A stretch of 64,000 bases of DNA from Mycosarcoma maydis (Eukaryota > Basidiomycota > Ustilaginomycetes > Ustilaginales), in contig NC_026495.1 of the NCBI RefSeq assembly GCF_000328475.2, positions 62,001 through 126,000 of the forward strand, read 5' to 3'. The notes under the pieces were generated by a model. That model made no database searches, was not told the DNA's origin, and saw nothing but the letters and a program-made list of their open reading frames with translations. This document shows, piece by piece, positions 21,390 through 31,462 of this stretch. Both the position numbers and the translations under genes were made by a program. Position 1 is the first letter of the stretch, and every line of letters starts with the position of its first letter.

Positions 21390-21710
21390 CGTGGAAACTC
21401 TGGTGAGCTACGATACTCGCGGGCATTCACGATTCACGATTTTGCGCACATACTACGGGCTTGCCCGATGCTGCCCAGTTACTCGTGACTCTTGCGTTCT
21501 CGTCAGGTAAATGACATCACGAAATCACGAATGTTGAGGATAAACTTGTTCCCGTCGAAGAAATAAGATTCACGATTGTTGCGGACTAACTTGTTCCCGT
21601 CTGGTCACTCACGACTCTTGTGTCCCGTTCGGGTAACTGAGATCATGAATCGTGAATGATTCGTGGATTGTGGATGATCAGACTAAACGCCAATCGCAGA
21701 TATTCTAACA
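21390..21710 (-). repeat. Decayed LTR relic of the same copia family
   Basis: Recognisable blocks match the LTR in order: TGGAAACTCTGGTGAGCTAC, then TTCCCGTCTGGTCACTC, then the end GATCAGACTAAACGCCAATC...ATATTCTAACA at 21676-21710. Between them are heptamer words not found in the intact LTRs. Confidence 0.75.
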
Positions 21711-22400
21711 GCATGCGCGAGTGGAGTAGCTTATCAAAATCATGAATGTCGTGCTCACAGATATCCTGTAGTTAAGAGAAGGCAAGTCCCAATCACAAAT
21801 GAGGTTGTTCCACCAGGTCTTGCTTGCCTTGCGTTTGCATAAATATATGATATTCCCGATTTTTTTTAACAGAGCATTCATGATTGAGTGCTATTCCACA
21901 CCAAAAGTTGTCATTCACGTTCATAAATATTGCATTGACGATCGTGATTCATGATTCGTGATTGCTGTTTTGGGATCCATTTTTTGCGCACAAAATTTGT
22001 CAATCTGTCCGTGATTCGTGATTCACGATTCCAGATATCATTGATTCACGATTCATGATTCGAGAGTCATGAGTCACATGAGTGTATAAATCAAGAGCAT
22101 TTATTCACAATTCATGATTAGTGATTTTTATGGCAATCACTAATCATGAATTATGAATCACGAATAACGATTTTTGGTCTACCCTTTTTGATTCACGATT
22201 CACGATTCACGATTGTGAGTGACCACAAATCATGTATTCAAAATTTGATTAGTCATGAGTCGTATTTGTAGCAGACGCAAGGCAGAACTGCTTTCCAGAA
22301 CGCGTTATGGAGACAGCGTAACGCGCGTCATGCACATAGCATAGACTGATGATAATCACGAATCACGACTGGCTCACATCGCATTGGCCAGACAAGGCCT
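21711..22400. repeat. AT-rich, heptamer-dense intergenic region
   Basis: Many tandem or near-tandem copies of ATTCGTG, ATTCACG, ATTCATG words in both orientations (densest at 21945-22080 and 22100-22225), with A/T runs. No gene is supported. Confidence 0.7.
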
Positions 22401-23447
22401 GTCAACGTTGGGCGCAATTGGCTGCAGGGCTTCCTGCTGCGGCACCCCTCGATTCGCTCACATTCACAATCACGAATTGGTCTCGCTGTCTTGATAATCG
22501 TGAATGCACGGCTCACAGGGGCAACAGAGGAGGTAGTACGCCAATGCTTTGACTGTCTTGGCGATATCATGCGTGAGTACAGCGTGGCGTCAACAAACAT
22601 GTTCAACATTGACGATGTCGGCTTCATGTTGGTCCAGGTGTTAGAGAGCGACTCATTCGTGATTGTATCTACTGGTGATCTGGCAGCTCGGTTTAGGACG
22701 CAGCCAGGAACCCGAGAGTCGACCGCTGTCATTGAATGCATTGGAAGTGGCGGCCAGGTAGAAGTGGCGGCCAGGTACTAGCGTCGCTCATCAATACAAA
22801 GGGAAAACGCCACACTGTTGGTGACCAGCGTCGCACGAATGGCAACCTGGCTTCTTGGCACTTCTCAAAGTCGGATTCCGGGTGGACCAATAGCGAGCTT
22901 GCTGTCGAATGGCTGGAAAACATCTTCGAACCTCACACATGGCCGTCAACGCCATCGGATTGGCGTCGGTTCATCATTCACGATTCACGATTGACGGCCG
23001 TCGGTCACACACAAGTCAGGCTTTTTGCGATGACCTTTGGTCGCACCGTATCATTCCATACGTGCTGCCACGCCACGCCACGCATGTGGTGCAACCGCTA
23101 GACGTTTCTATCTTTGGTCCGCTCACTTCGGCATACCGGCGTTTGGTCAGCAGCGCTACAGAGAGCGTTGGTGCCACCATCGACAAGGCGCAGGTTGGAA
23201 CATTCTATGCCCAGGTACGCGAGAAGATTCTAACGCAGTCAGCAGCCCGGAAGGCCTTCTCCGACTCGGGTATCACAGTCAACCCAGACCGAGACAAGGT
23301 TTTATGCCGCTTAGCTTGCCGTTCTACGCCATCCGAAGCTTCCAGAATGCCATTACAGGAGATCACTATTCCACGCTCAGATTCTGCTTTCAATGCTGCC
23401 CTTGACGCCACGCTCAAGAACCTAGCTGGCGTGGTGCACGGGGCTTA
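22401..23447 (+). pseudogene. Pogo-like (DDE_1) transposase pseudogene
   Basis: From 22407 one frame reads a CENP-B/pogo-type helix-turn-helix end (WLQGFLLRHPSIRS), then FNIDDVGFM (22607-22633), the place of the first catalytic Asp. A 17-base tandem duplication (22744-22760 and 22761-22777) shifts the frame. The next frame has SLINTKGK, WTNSELAVEWLENIFEP and RFIIHD. A heptamer tract at 22976-22995 then shifts the frame again exactly at the expected D-G motif. The third frame gives RSHTS, LPRHATHVVQPLDVSIFGPL (third catalytic Asp) and Y. The block order is diagnostic of Tc1/mariner-pogo transposases. Remnants of a C-terminal part may extend to about 23935. Clearly inactive. Confidence 0.85.
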
Positions 23448-24624
23448 AAAGAGATAATTAAGCAAAAAAACAAGGCAGCGCAAGGATCTATTGCAGTTCT
23501 AGAAGACGAAAACACCATGCTTCGAGCTCACCAGGAACGGAAGAGCAAAACACTGGCAAAAGTGGGACGAATGGTGGCAAAGGGCGATCAACAGGTGCTC
23601 TCAAAAGATGTCCTGATCACCCGAGAGCATGCAGAGCAAGAACTGTTAGCGAAGGGACCGGCAAAATTGCAAAATGGGCAAGGAAACCGCCAACAGTAGG
23701 AGAAGGAAGAGGTAGCGCCTCCTGTGGCTGCAGTCTCTGAAGGCGACTCCGAGTCTGACAATGGCGGTGATGCTGTTTTGGCATCAACAACAACATCATC
23801 TCCACCTCCCATGCAAACCTTGGTCAGTGATCTCGATGTTGACCCTCTCAGCGCCATCAGTGATCACGACAAAGATCCCTTGGGCTTTTTTGAAACACTT
23901 CCGCACCCCGGCCCTTCTCGTACAAAGTATTGATTTTCGTCTGGCTCGCCATGAACGGTAGGCTCACACCATCTCGCAATTCAAGTCTCGCTTCCTCACA
24001 ATCACACACGGCTGAGCTCACGATCACGAGGAGTACTGCCATTATACCAAAATTGAGATAAAAAATTGTGCCAGTATTACGGGCGGACCGGTACTACTTG
24101 AAAAACGTTATCGTAAAAAGTGAAATTTGTCCGTGTCGATAGGCTCCCAAGCCTCACATGCATGATGACAGTCGTGAATCACGAGTCACGAGTCATGAGT
24201 CGTGAGTGGCTGCAACAGAGCAGAATCACGAATAGCTGGTACTCTTTTGGTTCACTTTTTTGTTTATACTTATTCGTGATTTGTTCTTGATCACATACAT
24301 CGGCCCAAGGCTTATGCAGTCATGAGTTCCAAGTTGCTGAACGGCTAACATGGAAGTCATGAGTCATGAGTCACGAGTCACGAGTCAGCTAGTGCTCAGT
24401 CACGAGTGCCAGAACGATTGCTGCGATTCGTGATTGGCGCTTAGAAATTCGTGATTGCAAAAACGGTGTCCCAGGCCGTCAGGCTGTGTTGCCCACAGTG
24501 AAGCACGAAGGTGGGCGATAAATTCACGATTCACGATTAGAAAAGAGCGGGGAAGGGATGGACAGTTTTGATTATGTGATCGGTGTCTGCGCTCATCCAT
24601 GCCCAGAAAACCTCTCACTCGTGA
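23448..24624. other. Transposase tail remnant and heptamer-rich intergenic DNA
   Basis: 23517-23699 and 23724-23933 are short polar ORFs that may be the decayed C-terminus of the pogo-like transposase. From 24170 to 24440 the sequence is dense in CACGAGT/CATGAGT/CACGAAT words. Nothing else is supported. Confidence 0.5.
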
Positions 24625-25212
24625 CTCGTGATTCCTTGTGGCCAGCTTGCCCGTGCTTCATTCACGATTGTAACCCTGCTAACCCGCCCCATCCGTCTCG
24701 CTGGTCTCGCTCGTTGGACTCGCTCACTCATTGGTACCTTTCACTCGTCGATCTCACTCGTTGGTCTCTTTCACTCGTCAATTTCAATCGTCGATCTCAC
24801 TCACAGACTCGTCGATCTCGCTCGCTGGTCTCTTTCACTCGTGACTCGTGACTCTTTGGTCTCACTCGCTCGTTTGGCTGCTGGCCCTTTACTCACTCGT
24901 CCATCTCACTTGCTCGCTCGCTCGCTCGTTGGCTTGGATTAATTTGTTATATTGCATCGACAGCAACTGCGACGTATTGAGCTGTATGATGGGACCGGTT
25001 GATTCATCACGCATTATTGATGGGGGGTGGTTGCTCATCGGAACCACCCCAGCAACCACCCAGGGTGGCTTCCAAGGAGCAGCCACCCCTGAGGAGGAGC
25101 CTAGATCGGGAGTAAGATCGGGGGTCCTTGCTCGGGTGGCTCTTCAGGGGGAGCCACTCAGGGTGGTTGCCGGGGTAGTTCCTAGGTCGACTTTTTCCTT
25201 TTTTCACGACGT
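24625..25212 (+). repeat. Unrecognised dispersed repeat, copy B
   Basis: Longest copy of the family also seen inverted at 6465-6855 and in part at 8690-8830. The first half is a low-complexity array of CTCACTCGTTGG/CTCGCTCG/TTTCACTCGT words, longer here than in copy A. The second half holds GGTGG/CCACC inverted blocks and the AGCCTAGATCGGG motif, ending in a T-rich run followed by CACGACGTGAC. No ORF of note. Confidence 0.6.
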
Positions 25213-25289
25213 GACTATTCATGATTGCAATTTCTTGTAAGTTGTGGGAAATTGTGACTCATTTTGGTCACGTTTGATGATAGCAATGG

Positions 25290-25352
25290 AGAATCTTTAG
25301 CGAGCGCTATTTGGTCGAAGTCTCCCTTTCCTTAGAGAGGCGAGTTGGGACT
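25290..25352 (-). repeat. Copia LTR U5 relic
   Basis: GAATCTTTAGCG, then CGAAGTCTCCCTTTCCTTAG and GAGGCGAGTTGGGACT, matches the U5 part of the copia LTR (compare 13945-14010) with a few substitutions. It is cut off abruptly on both sides. Confidence 0.85.
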
Positions 25353-26029
25353 CACGACTGTGTAGTCACGAGTCACGTCGTGAAAAAAGGGTAGCTTTTG
25401 CAAACTCCCATGTCTGGGTGCCTCACTGAGCGAAGTATGAGTGGTGAGTATACACCCGTCTGGAGCTACCTGACTCAAGCGCTGTGTAATGATTGTGAAG
25501 CATAATAGCATCGTCCTTGTTCTGCACGGTCAACGTGCGGAATACGGGCAAGTGTGGCGGGGGGCCTGACACGGCGACTAGTGATGGATTGACACAGCTC
25601 TGGCCATTCATGAGTCTTCAGCCAGAGATGGAGAAATCACGAATCCTGGCTTTCGGGTTGGTCTCATTTTGATGACTCGTGTCACGAGTCATGAATCGTG
25701 AATCACGAATGTCGAGGAGGGGTGGGATTCTCATGACTGTGTGACTGTTTTCGGCTCCAGCTCCGGGTGCCAGAGGGGAAACCTTCACGCCTGTGCGTGC
25801 CCAGCGTCGCGATATAGGAGACGACGACAAAACCAGGCGCAGGCGTCTGCGCAGAGCTGGCACGGCTGCCGGGGTCCGGGTGAAGGAGGCTGTTAGCCTC
25901 GATTAGCCGCGCAGTCTCACCTGTGTCCATGAGCGCGTTCTCTGTCGACGGCAAAAGAGCAGATCGAAGTTCACATGCACCGGGTTCCTCTCCAAAAAAA
26001 ATCAACGGCTCACTCACCCCCGGCACTCA
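25353..26029. other. Intergenic stretch with heptamer words
   Basis: Heptamer words near 25357-25380 and 25677-25712. Small ORFs on both strands show no recognisable similarity. Confidence 0.45.
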
Positions 26030-26230
26030 TGATGCGATCGTTCGAAGATTCGTGATTGTGAATGGGGACCTCGTCCGGTCATACAATGAAGAACCAACAC
26101 ACATGTCCAATACGGACGAGACTGGGTACTTTTGTATAGCCAGACTACAGGCGTGTGCATTGTTGTACTTTTCTGAGGGTGGCGTGTCAACTAGTTTCAG
26201 GCGAGTCCATTGAGAGTCGACAAAAGCCAT
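26030..26230 (+). pseudogene. Possible second pogo-like transposase relic
   Basis: A short open frame reads EEPTHMSNTDETGYFCI, resembling the first catalytic Asp block of pogo/CENP-B-type transposases (an N-x-DE-x-GF pattern). Nothing convincing continues it downstream, and the match is short. Confidence 0.4.
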
Positions 26231-27661
26231 GAGGCCAGGTGCTACCGCCGCTCAAAATCACGAAAGGACAGATCTATCCTGTGGGAAAGCACGGACGTAA
26301 GGGCGACTCTCTAGTCACGCATTCCGTGATTCACTTCTCAAAGTCATGAGTGTTCAAAGGGCTGAACCTCTTGCGCTCTAGGCATCAAATTCGAATTGTG
26401 ATATAAGTCCACGAGTCATAGAGTCGCTATCGCGTACCAGACTCACACTGTCGAACGCCAACACAAGACCGTCTGCTCAACATTTAAGGTCCAAGCTCAA
26501 CAGGCGTGACTGTGAGTGAGAACGAACACGTCAGGCCGGAACAGGGGCCTGCTCAAGGAACAAGGCCGTCTGATTGTCCAGCAAACGAATCGAAAAGTTG
26601 TCAACAACCCTCTTGTTGCGAAGCGAACTCGGAGCGCGGGGCACACAGAGTGGACTTACACAATCAGACTGGTTGAGCTGTCCTTAAACTGAAGGATGCA
26701 TCTCCTGGACCACGAATTGTAGACCATATGGTAAAGAAGAAGGGATGGATCTGCCCCTTGAGCTTACACAGGGCGACTTTACATTCGTGATTTCATACAC
26801 CGACCCAAGCCTTATGAGGTGCATGCGGGAGACGTGAGTACGAGGCATGAACGTACTCACGAAGCAGGGAACTGACTAAGAGAGGGGTTACACTCACTAC
26901 TTGCGACGGTCATACCGGTGTGACTGAAAGACGAGACAAGCGCGAAGTTGAGGAGTAACAAGACCAAAATCGCGAGTTGGGCTTGCTCTGCGCATGGCGT
27001 TGACGAAGATGCCGAAGTAAATCGTATCGTAAAGTACGAGATTGTCGATCTCAGAGGCGATACACACTTCTTGAGTAGGTTGATCTAGCAATACATGTGC
27101 ACAAATGCGCATTCGTGAATAACGATGATGGTGCACTGCCACTCACGACTGTTGGCCGTGCGATCGAGGCCAAACACGAAAGAATAGCATGGTATACACG
27201 AGTCGAATTCTCCCCTTAGTTTTCGTCACAAGCGAGAATCCAAGAAAGACTATCTGGTCAAGTGGTACTGCCTCCACGACGACGAGAAATGATCGAACGT
27301 GGTGGTGCTACTCGTGACTTGTTCATAACGAATCACGAATTGATCAAAGTTACCAGCATTAACCTGGACGCGCCGTTAGCAAAAACAGAGACAGAGGCGT
27401 GACTTGTGGATGTGTGAGGTGAGTCGGGGAGTGTGGTGTATTTTTCATGAAAATACCACATAACCTAGTCGTGACTCGTGAGTGACTGTGACTGCTGCGT
27501 GCCTGTTGCTCAGGTTTCGGCGTCTTCTTCTTCCCGACTTCCGGCTCGACGTTGGTCACAGCCGAGCGAAATTCCAACAGCAAAGGATCACAACCAACTC
27601 CATCAATGCCATTCAGAGCGGACCGAGCACTGGGTCTACCTTGCAATCATCAGCATTCAAG
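26231..27661. other. Repeat-derived or empty intergenic region
   Basis: Holds only short ORFs. At about 27239-27291 one frame reads KKDYLVKWYCLHDDEK, reminiscent of the YLVKW core of chromodomains found at the end of Ty3/gypsy integrases; too short to call. The promoter of the HAD gene must lie in the last few hundred bases. Confidence 0.4.
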
Positions 27662-29120
27662 ATGACGTTCAAGGCTGTCATATTCGACATTGGCGGAGTT
27701 GTGGTCGGGAGCCCGCTGTTTGCAATAAATAAGTGAGTCCAAAGGCACAAAGCTCCTCGGTAATTTGACTGCTGATGCCGAATGCTTGCTACTTCACTCA
27801 GGTACGAGAAGGAACACGGCCTTCCATTTCAGTACCTCAACGTGGCCATCACCGCTCAAGGGCACGGCGGAGCTTTCCAGGTGAGCATTTTCAACCCCAT
27901 TGTAGCCGTTGATCTGCATGACAAAATACGGACAGCTAATCGCCTTGTTCGGCTTGTCCACAACACAGAAGTTTGAAAGGAGCGAGTTAGATTTGTACAC
28001 GTTCTATCGTCGTTTCGGTGACGAGCTGAGCAACATTGAAAAGAACAACGAGGCATTCATTAAATTCTGCAAAAGCCGCGGCCAAGGTGAGCTCGTCGAT
28101 CCTGGTTCCAGTTTTACAAACTGTGTTCTGACGCATCTTTCTCGTGACGCAGAGGTCCCAAAGCTACCCACGGAGCTGCATATCGATGGACGAGAGGTGA
28201 GCAACGCTCGGATGTCAGCTGTGAAGCACAATGTTTGCATCAGTACTGACTCGAAGTCCTTGATTGGACAACCCATGTAACCAGTTATTCGGACAGATGA
28301 TGCAACAGTCGACACAAATTGACCCAAGGATGCGCAAAGCTATTCAACGCTTGAAAGGTCGGTCGAGAGCACCATCTCACTCCTCAGCTTCAAGGCCCAA
28401 GGTCGCATGAGTGATTGTTGACCAGTGCGTGTGCTCGTTTTTCTTCTTTCTTAAACAGCTTCTGGCCAGTTCACGATCGCCGCTTTGACCAACAACTTTG
28501 CCCCACCCACCGTGATTCCAGGCGAAGGTAAAGGCAAATCGGCGAAAGCGCCTTCGCTTGACAAAGAGCTGGAACATCTGGGTCTAGGGGCATCTCAGAA
28601 TGAGCTGCGAAGCATGTTCGACTTTTACATCGAAAGCGCTGTCGTTGGAAAGAGGTAGGGTGGCCGAAGCAGAGCGCGTCCAAAAACCTAGTCACCGACC
28701 ACTGAAGATCTTGCGTTGCTCGCTCTCAACAGGAAACCCGATCCAGAGTTCTATCAACATGCTCTGGATCTTCTCAAGGTGCAAGCCTCCGAAGTGGTGT
28801 TCCTGGACGATATCGGACCGAATCTCAAGGCCGCGCAAAAGCTTGGCATCACCACTATCCGTAAGTGATACCTAACCAACTGCAAGCCATGCATGCCTCC
28901 GTTCAACCAAGATTGAAATGCTGCATCTCGAATTCTCTGCGCAACCACCTTGGCTGACTGCCAATCGTGAACCTCTTCTGTTTGCCAACGTTCGATCTGC
29001 GCACTGTGTCTCAAAACAGGCGTCAACTCGAACGATTGTACACCAGCTCTGGCTCAGCTGAGTAAACTGACTGGAGTACAACTGCTGGACGATGGTTCGA
29101 ACCCTTCTGCCAAATTGTGA
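27662..29120 (+). CDS. HAD-superfamily hydrolase (ACAD10/sEH N-domain type), 8 exons
   Basis: Exons: 27662-27732, 27802-27880, 27969-28086, 28153-28196, 28285-28357, 28459-28654, 28733-28860, 29020-29120. They join in frame to 269 residues. Donors are GTGAGT, GTGAGC (three times), GTCGGT, GTAGGG and GTAAGT; all acceptors are AG. HAD motifs are in order: FDIGGVV (motif I, with Gly where many members have the second Asp, as in ACAD10-like proteins), LTNNF (motif II), KPDPEFY (Lys motif III) and VFLDDIGPNL (motif IV). The family holds small-molecule phosphatases and related hydrolases, probably soluble; the substrate cannot be read from the sequence. Seven introns in 1.46 kb is dense for this window. 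It converges on the cox5 gene. Confidence 0.88.
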
Positions 29121-29396
29121 TGCAGCCATGCCATGGGTTGCCACGGGTCTCGCAAAGTCTTCGACCAAGACTGTGCTGACGTGCTGAGACGTTTGCTTTC
29201 CCGCTGATTTATCGCAGCGAATTCGAGCTGTGCACTGTAGTGAATATGGCTTGCAAAAATCGATCTAGAATTGTCTTTCCTCCCTGCAAAAAGACGGCGC
29301 ACACGAGACAAAGAAAGGCAAGAGTGCGTGTGTGCGCGGATGTGTGGGATGTGTGAATGATATTTTGGCGAGTGCTTGTGAGTCGAAATGTTAGGC

Positions 29397-30361
29397 TTAT
29401 GCGGACTGAACGTGACCCTTGCCCTTGTAGTTTTCGCTGGCGATACCAGTGATGGGATTCTGCTTCTGTTCAAGCGCGAGTTCGTTCGAGGCTTCTTGCC
29501 ACTCCTTGGTCATGGTCTTGACGGGAGCGCCACCTGTGAAGGGAAAAAGAACAGGCCAGTGAGTATTCAAGGTCTGCGAGCGCCCTGACATAAGTGCGAA
29601 GAAACTTACCGTTGGCTCGCATGAGGTAGAAGATACCAGAGGTGATACCGAGGGCGGCAAGAACACCGCCAAGTGTCTTGGCGCCCTGACCAGGAGAAGT
29701 GAGGGGCTTGCGAGGGCCATGGGGGCCAAACGAGACAAAGTAAGCTGTTTGGTAGATGGTGGCAGTCGAGATAGCGCAGAAAGGTCAAATCATCAGCGAA
29801 ATGATTCGGTCGAATATCGGATGAATGCTTCGATCACAGCAAGGCAGAGCGCGAGCACAAACGAGCTTCTCGACCTCGAAGAGACGTATGGCAGCCAGAG
29901 CTCTTGGTCGGATGGATGAAGTTGGACCGCGGTCAGCATGAAGGCAAGCTAGCCCCGCGGTCGTGATGTCGAGTTTGTATCGTCGCTGTTCTGTGTGCAT
30001 GTTCCATGCTGCTCGGTGTCCTGTCTCTGCCAATGCTGTGATCATGGTCGATAAATGTCTTGCCCTACTTACCGGCCTTCTTCTCGTCAAGGCTGAGCTC
30101 CTTCCAGTCCTTCCTCTGAAGCTCTTCCAATTGACGGAAAACACCGTACTGCTCCTCCTTGGACAAGGTCTTCCAGCTGGCCTCAATGTTGGGGACGACG
30201 TGGCTAAGCTGGACCTTGTTGGGGCCCTCGATGAAGGCGCCTGCGTTGCGTGCGGTCTCGAGAGTCCATCGCTCTTCCTGGGTGACCAAGGTTCGTCGGC
30301 CAAGGAGGGTAGCAGAGCGGAGACCGCTTCGGGAAGCGCGAGCAACGTTCTGGCAGATCAT
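29397..30361 (-). CDS. cox5: Cytochrome c oxidase subunit IV (yeast Cox5), 3 exons
   Basis: Exons on the minus strand: 30073-30361, 29610-29744, 29397-29533, joined in frame to 186 residues with GTAAGT donors at both introns (328 and 76 bases). The N-terminus (MICQNVARASRSGL, Arg/Ser-rich, no acids) is a typical mitochondrial presequence. The body has QEERWTLETARNAGAF-like and WKELSLDEKKA blocks, then AYFVSFGPHGPRKP and one membrane helix (TLGGVLAALGITSGIFYLM), then TMTKEWQEASNE, the standard COX IV layout. It is a structural subunit of respiratory complex IV in the inner membrane. ATG 30361 is chosen because it opens the presequence; the reading upstream is His-rich with no good start. Confidence 0.93.
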
Positions 30362-31462
30362 GATAGCAAGGTGATGCGGATGAACGACACGCAAAAGTAT
30401 GAAGAGATGAGAAGGGGGATGGTGATGGTGATGGTGTTCAGCAATGTAGAGGCATGGAGGACCACAGATAGGCAATTGTGAACTTGGAAGAAAATCGCGA
30501 ATCGGTCGCTACTTTACGGCCTAGAGGCTTGAGATAGAGAAACAGAGAGAGGCACCTCGGCACCTCGGTTTGTTGCCGCCTCTCTTGGTTGTCTGAGCTT
30601 GCCAGATCACGAATCACGAATCGATGATCTCAGAGTCGTGAGTCCTGCTAGTCACGAGTCCCAGAGAGGGGAATTCACGTCCCGAGGACAGAAGGGAAAA
30701 AAGGGTGGTTGAATTTCTAAGCAGAGTTACCGTCGTATTCGAATTTGGAAACAGGTTCAAGTTGGGTGTGCATTTACCCACCCAATAACAAACTCTCGTA
30801 GCCTGCAGTATCTTGATCATTCAAGTCAATTTTCTCAAAATGAATTTCGAAAATGTCGCTCTTCATTGGATTGGTAATCGGAGTGCTATGTGCTGCCTTG
30901 GGGCCCAACGCGGATTTCCAATGCGGGCCAGCTCGACTCGCACCAGCCAGTTGTGTCCCGACCCATTCCTTCCTTACCCTTCGCGTTCAAAGTCGGAACT
31001 GCGCTGAAAATCGGAACCGAAGCACGCGTGCCACTACAAACATGAATCGCGAATCGTGAATCACGAATACTCACGACTGCTGCTGCTCCAGTCGTCCGAG
31101 ACCCAATTTCAGTGTTAAATCCAATTTTGGCTGCTCTTTCTCACAGGAGATGACATTCACGATTTCAGACATGAGAGCTTTGTGCTTGGCTCGCTCTGGT
31201 GTTGGTGTTGGAGAAGGGGAGAGGCCACGCGAAGCACGGTGTTGCTGCCACGCTCGTTTCACGCACGGCCCTCAGGCACGCCAGGTGAGGTATCCTACAC
31301 CATGGCATGATTAGTACGACCAAACCGTCTATCTGAGCTGTATGCTGTGTGCAGCATCTAGGGCAGGTCTTGGCACTGCTTCAGGTCTACTGCACATTGT
31401 CGAGATCAACAGCCAGTCTTCTAGCACTGTATCGACTCTTGTCTGCCGATTTGGACGTCAAG
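30362..31462. other. Intergenic: divergent promoters of cox5 and the SH3BGR-fold gene
   Basis: Heptamer words at 30607-30662 and 31042-31078. ORFs are short and unsupported. The SH3BGR-fold gene may have an untranslated leader here. Confidence 0.5.

Noticed and set aside
22501..23447. Functional transposase
   Set aside because: At least two frame shifts, and the DG block is destroyed; only a pseudogene can be supported.
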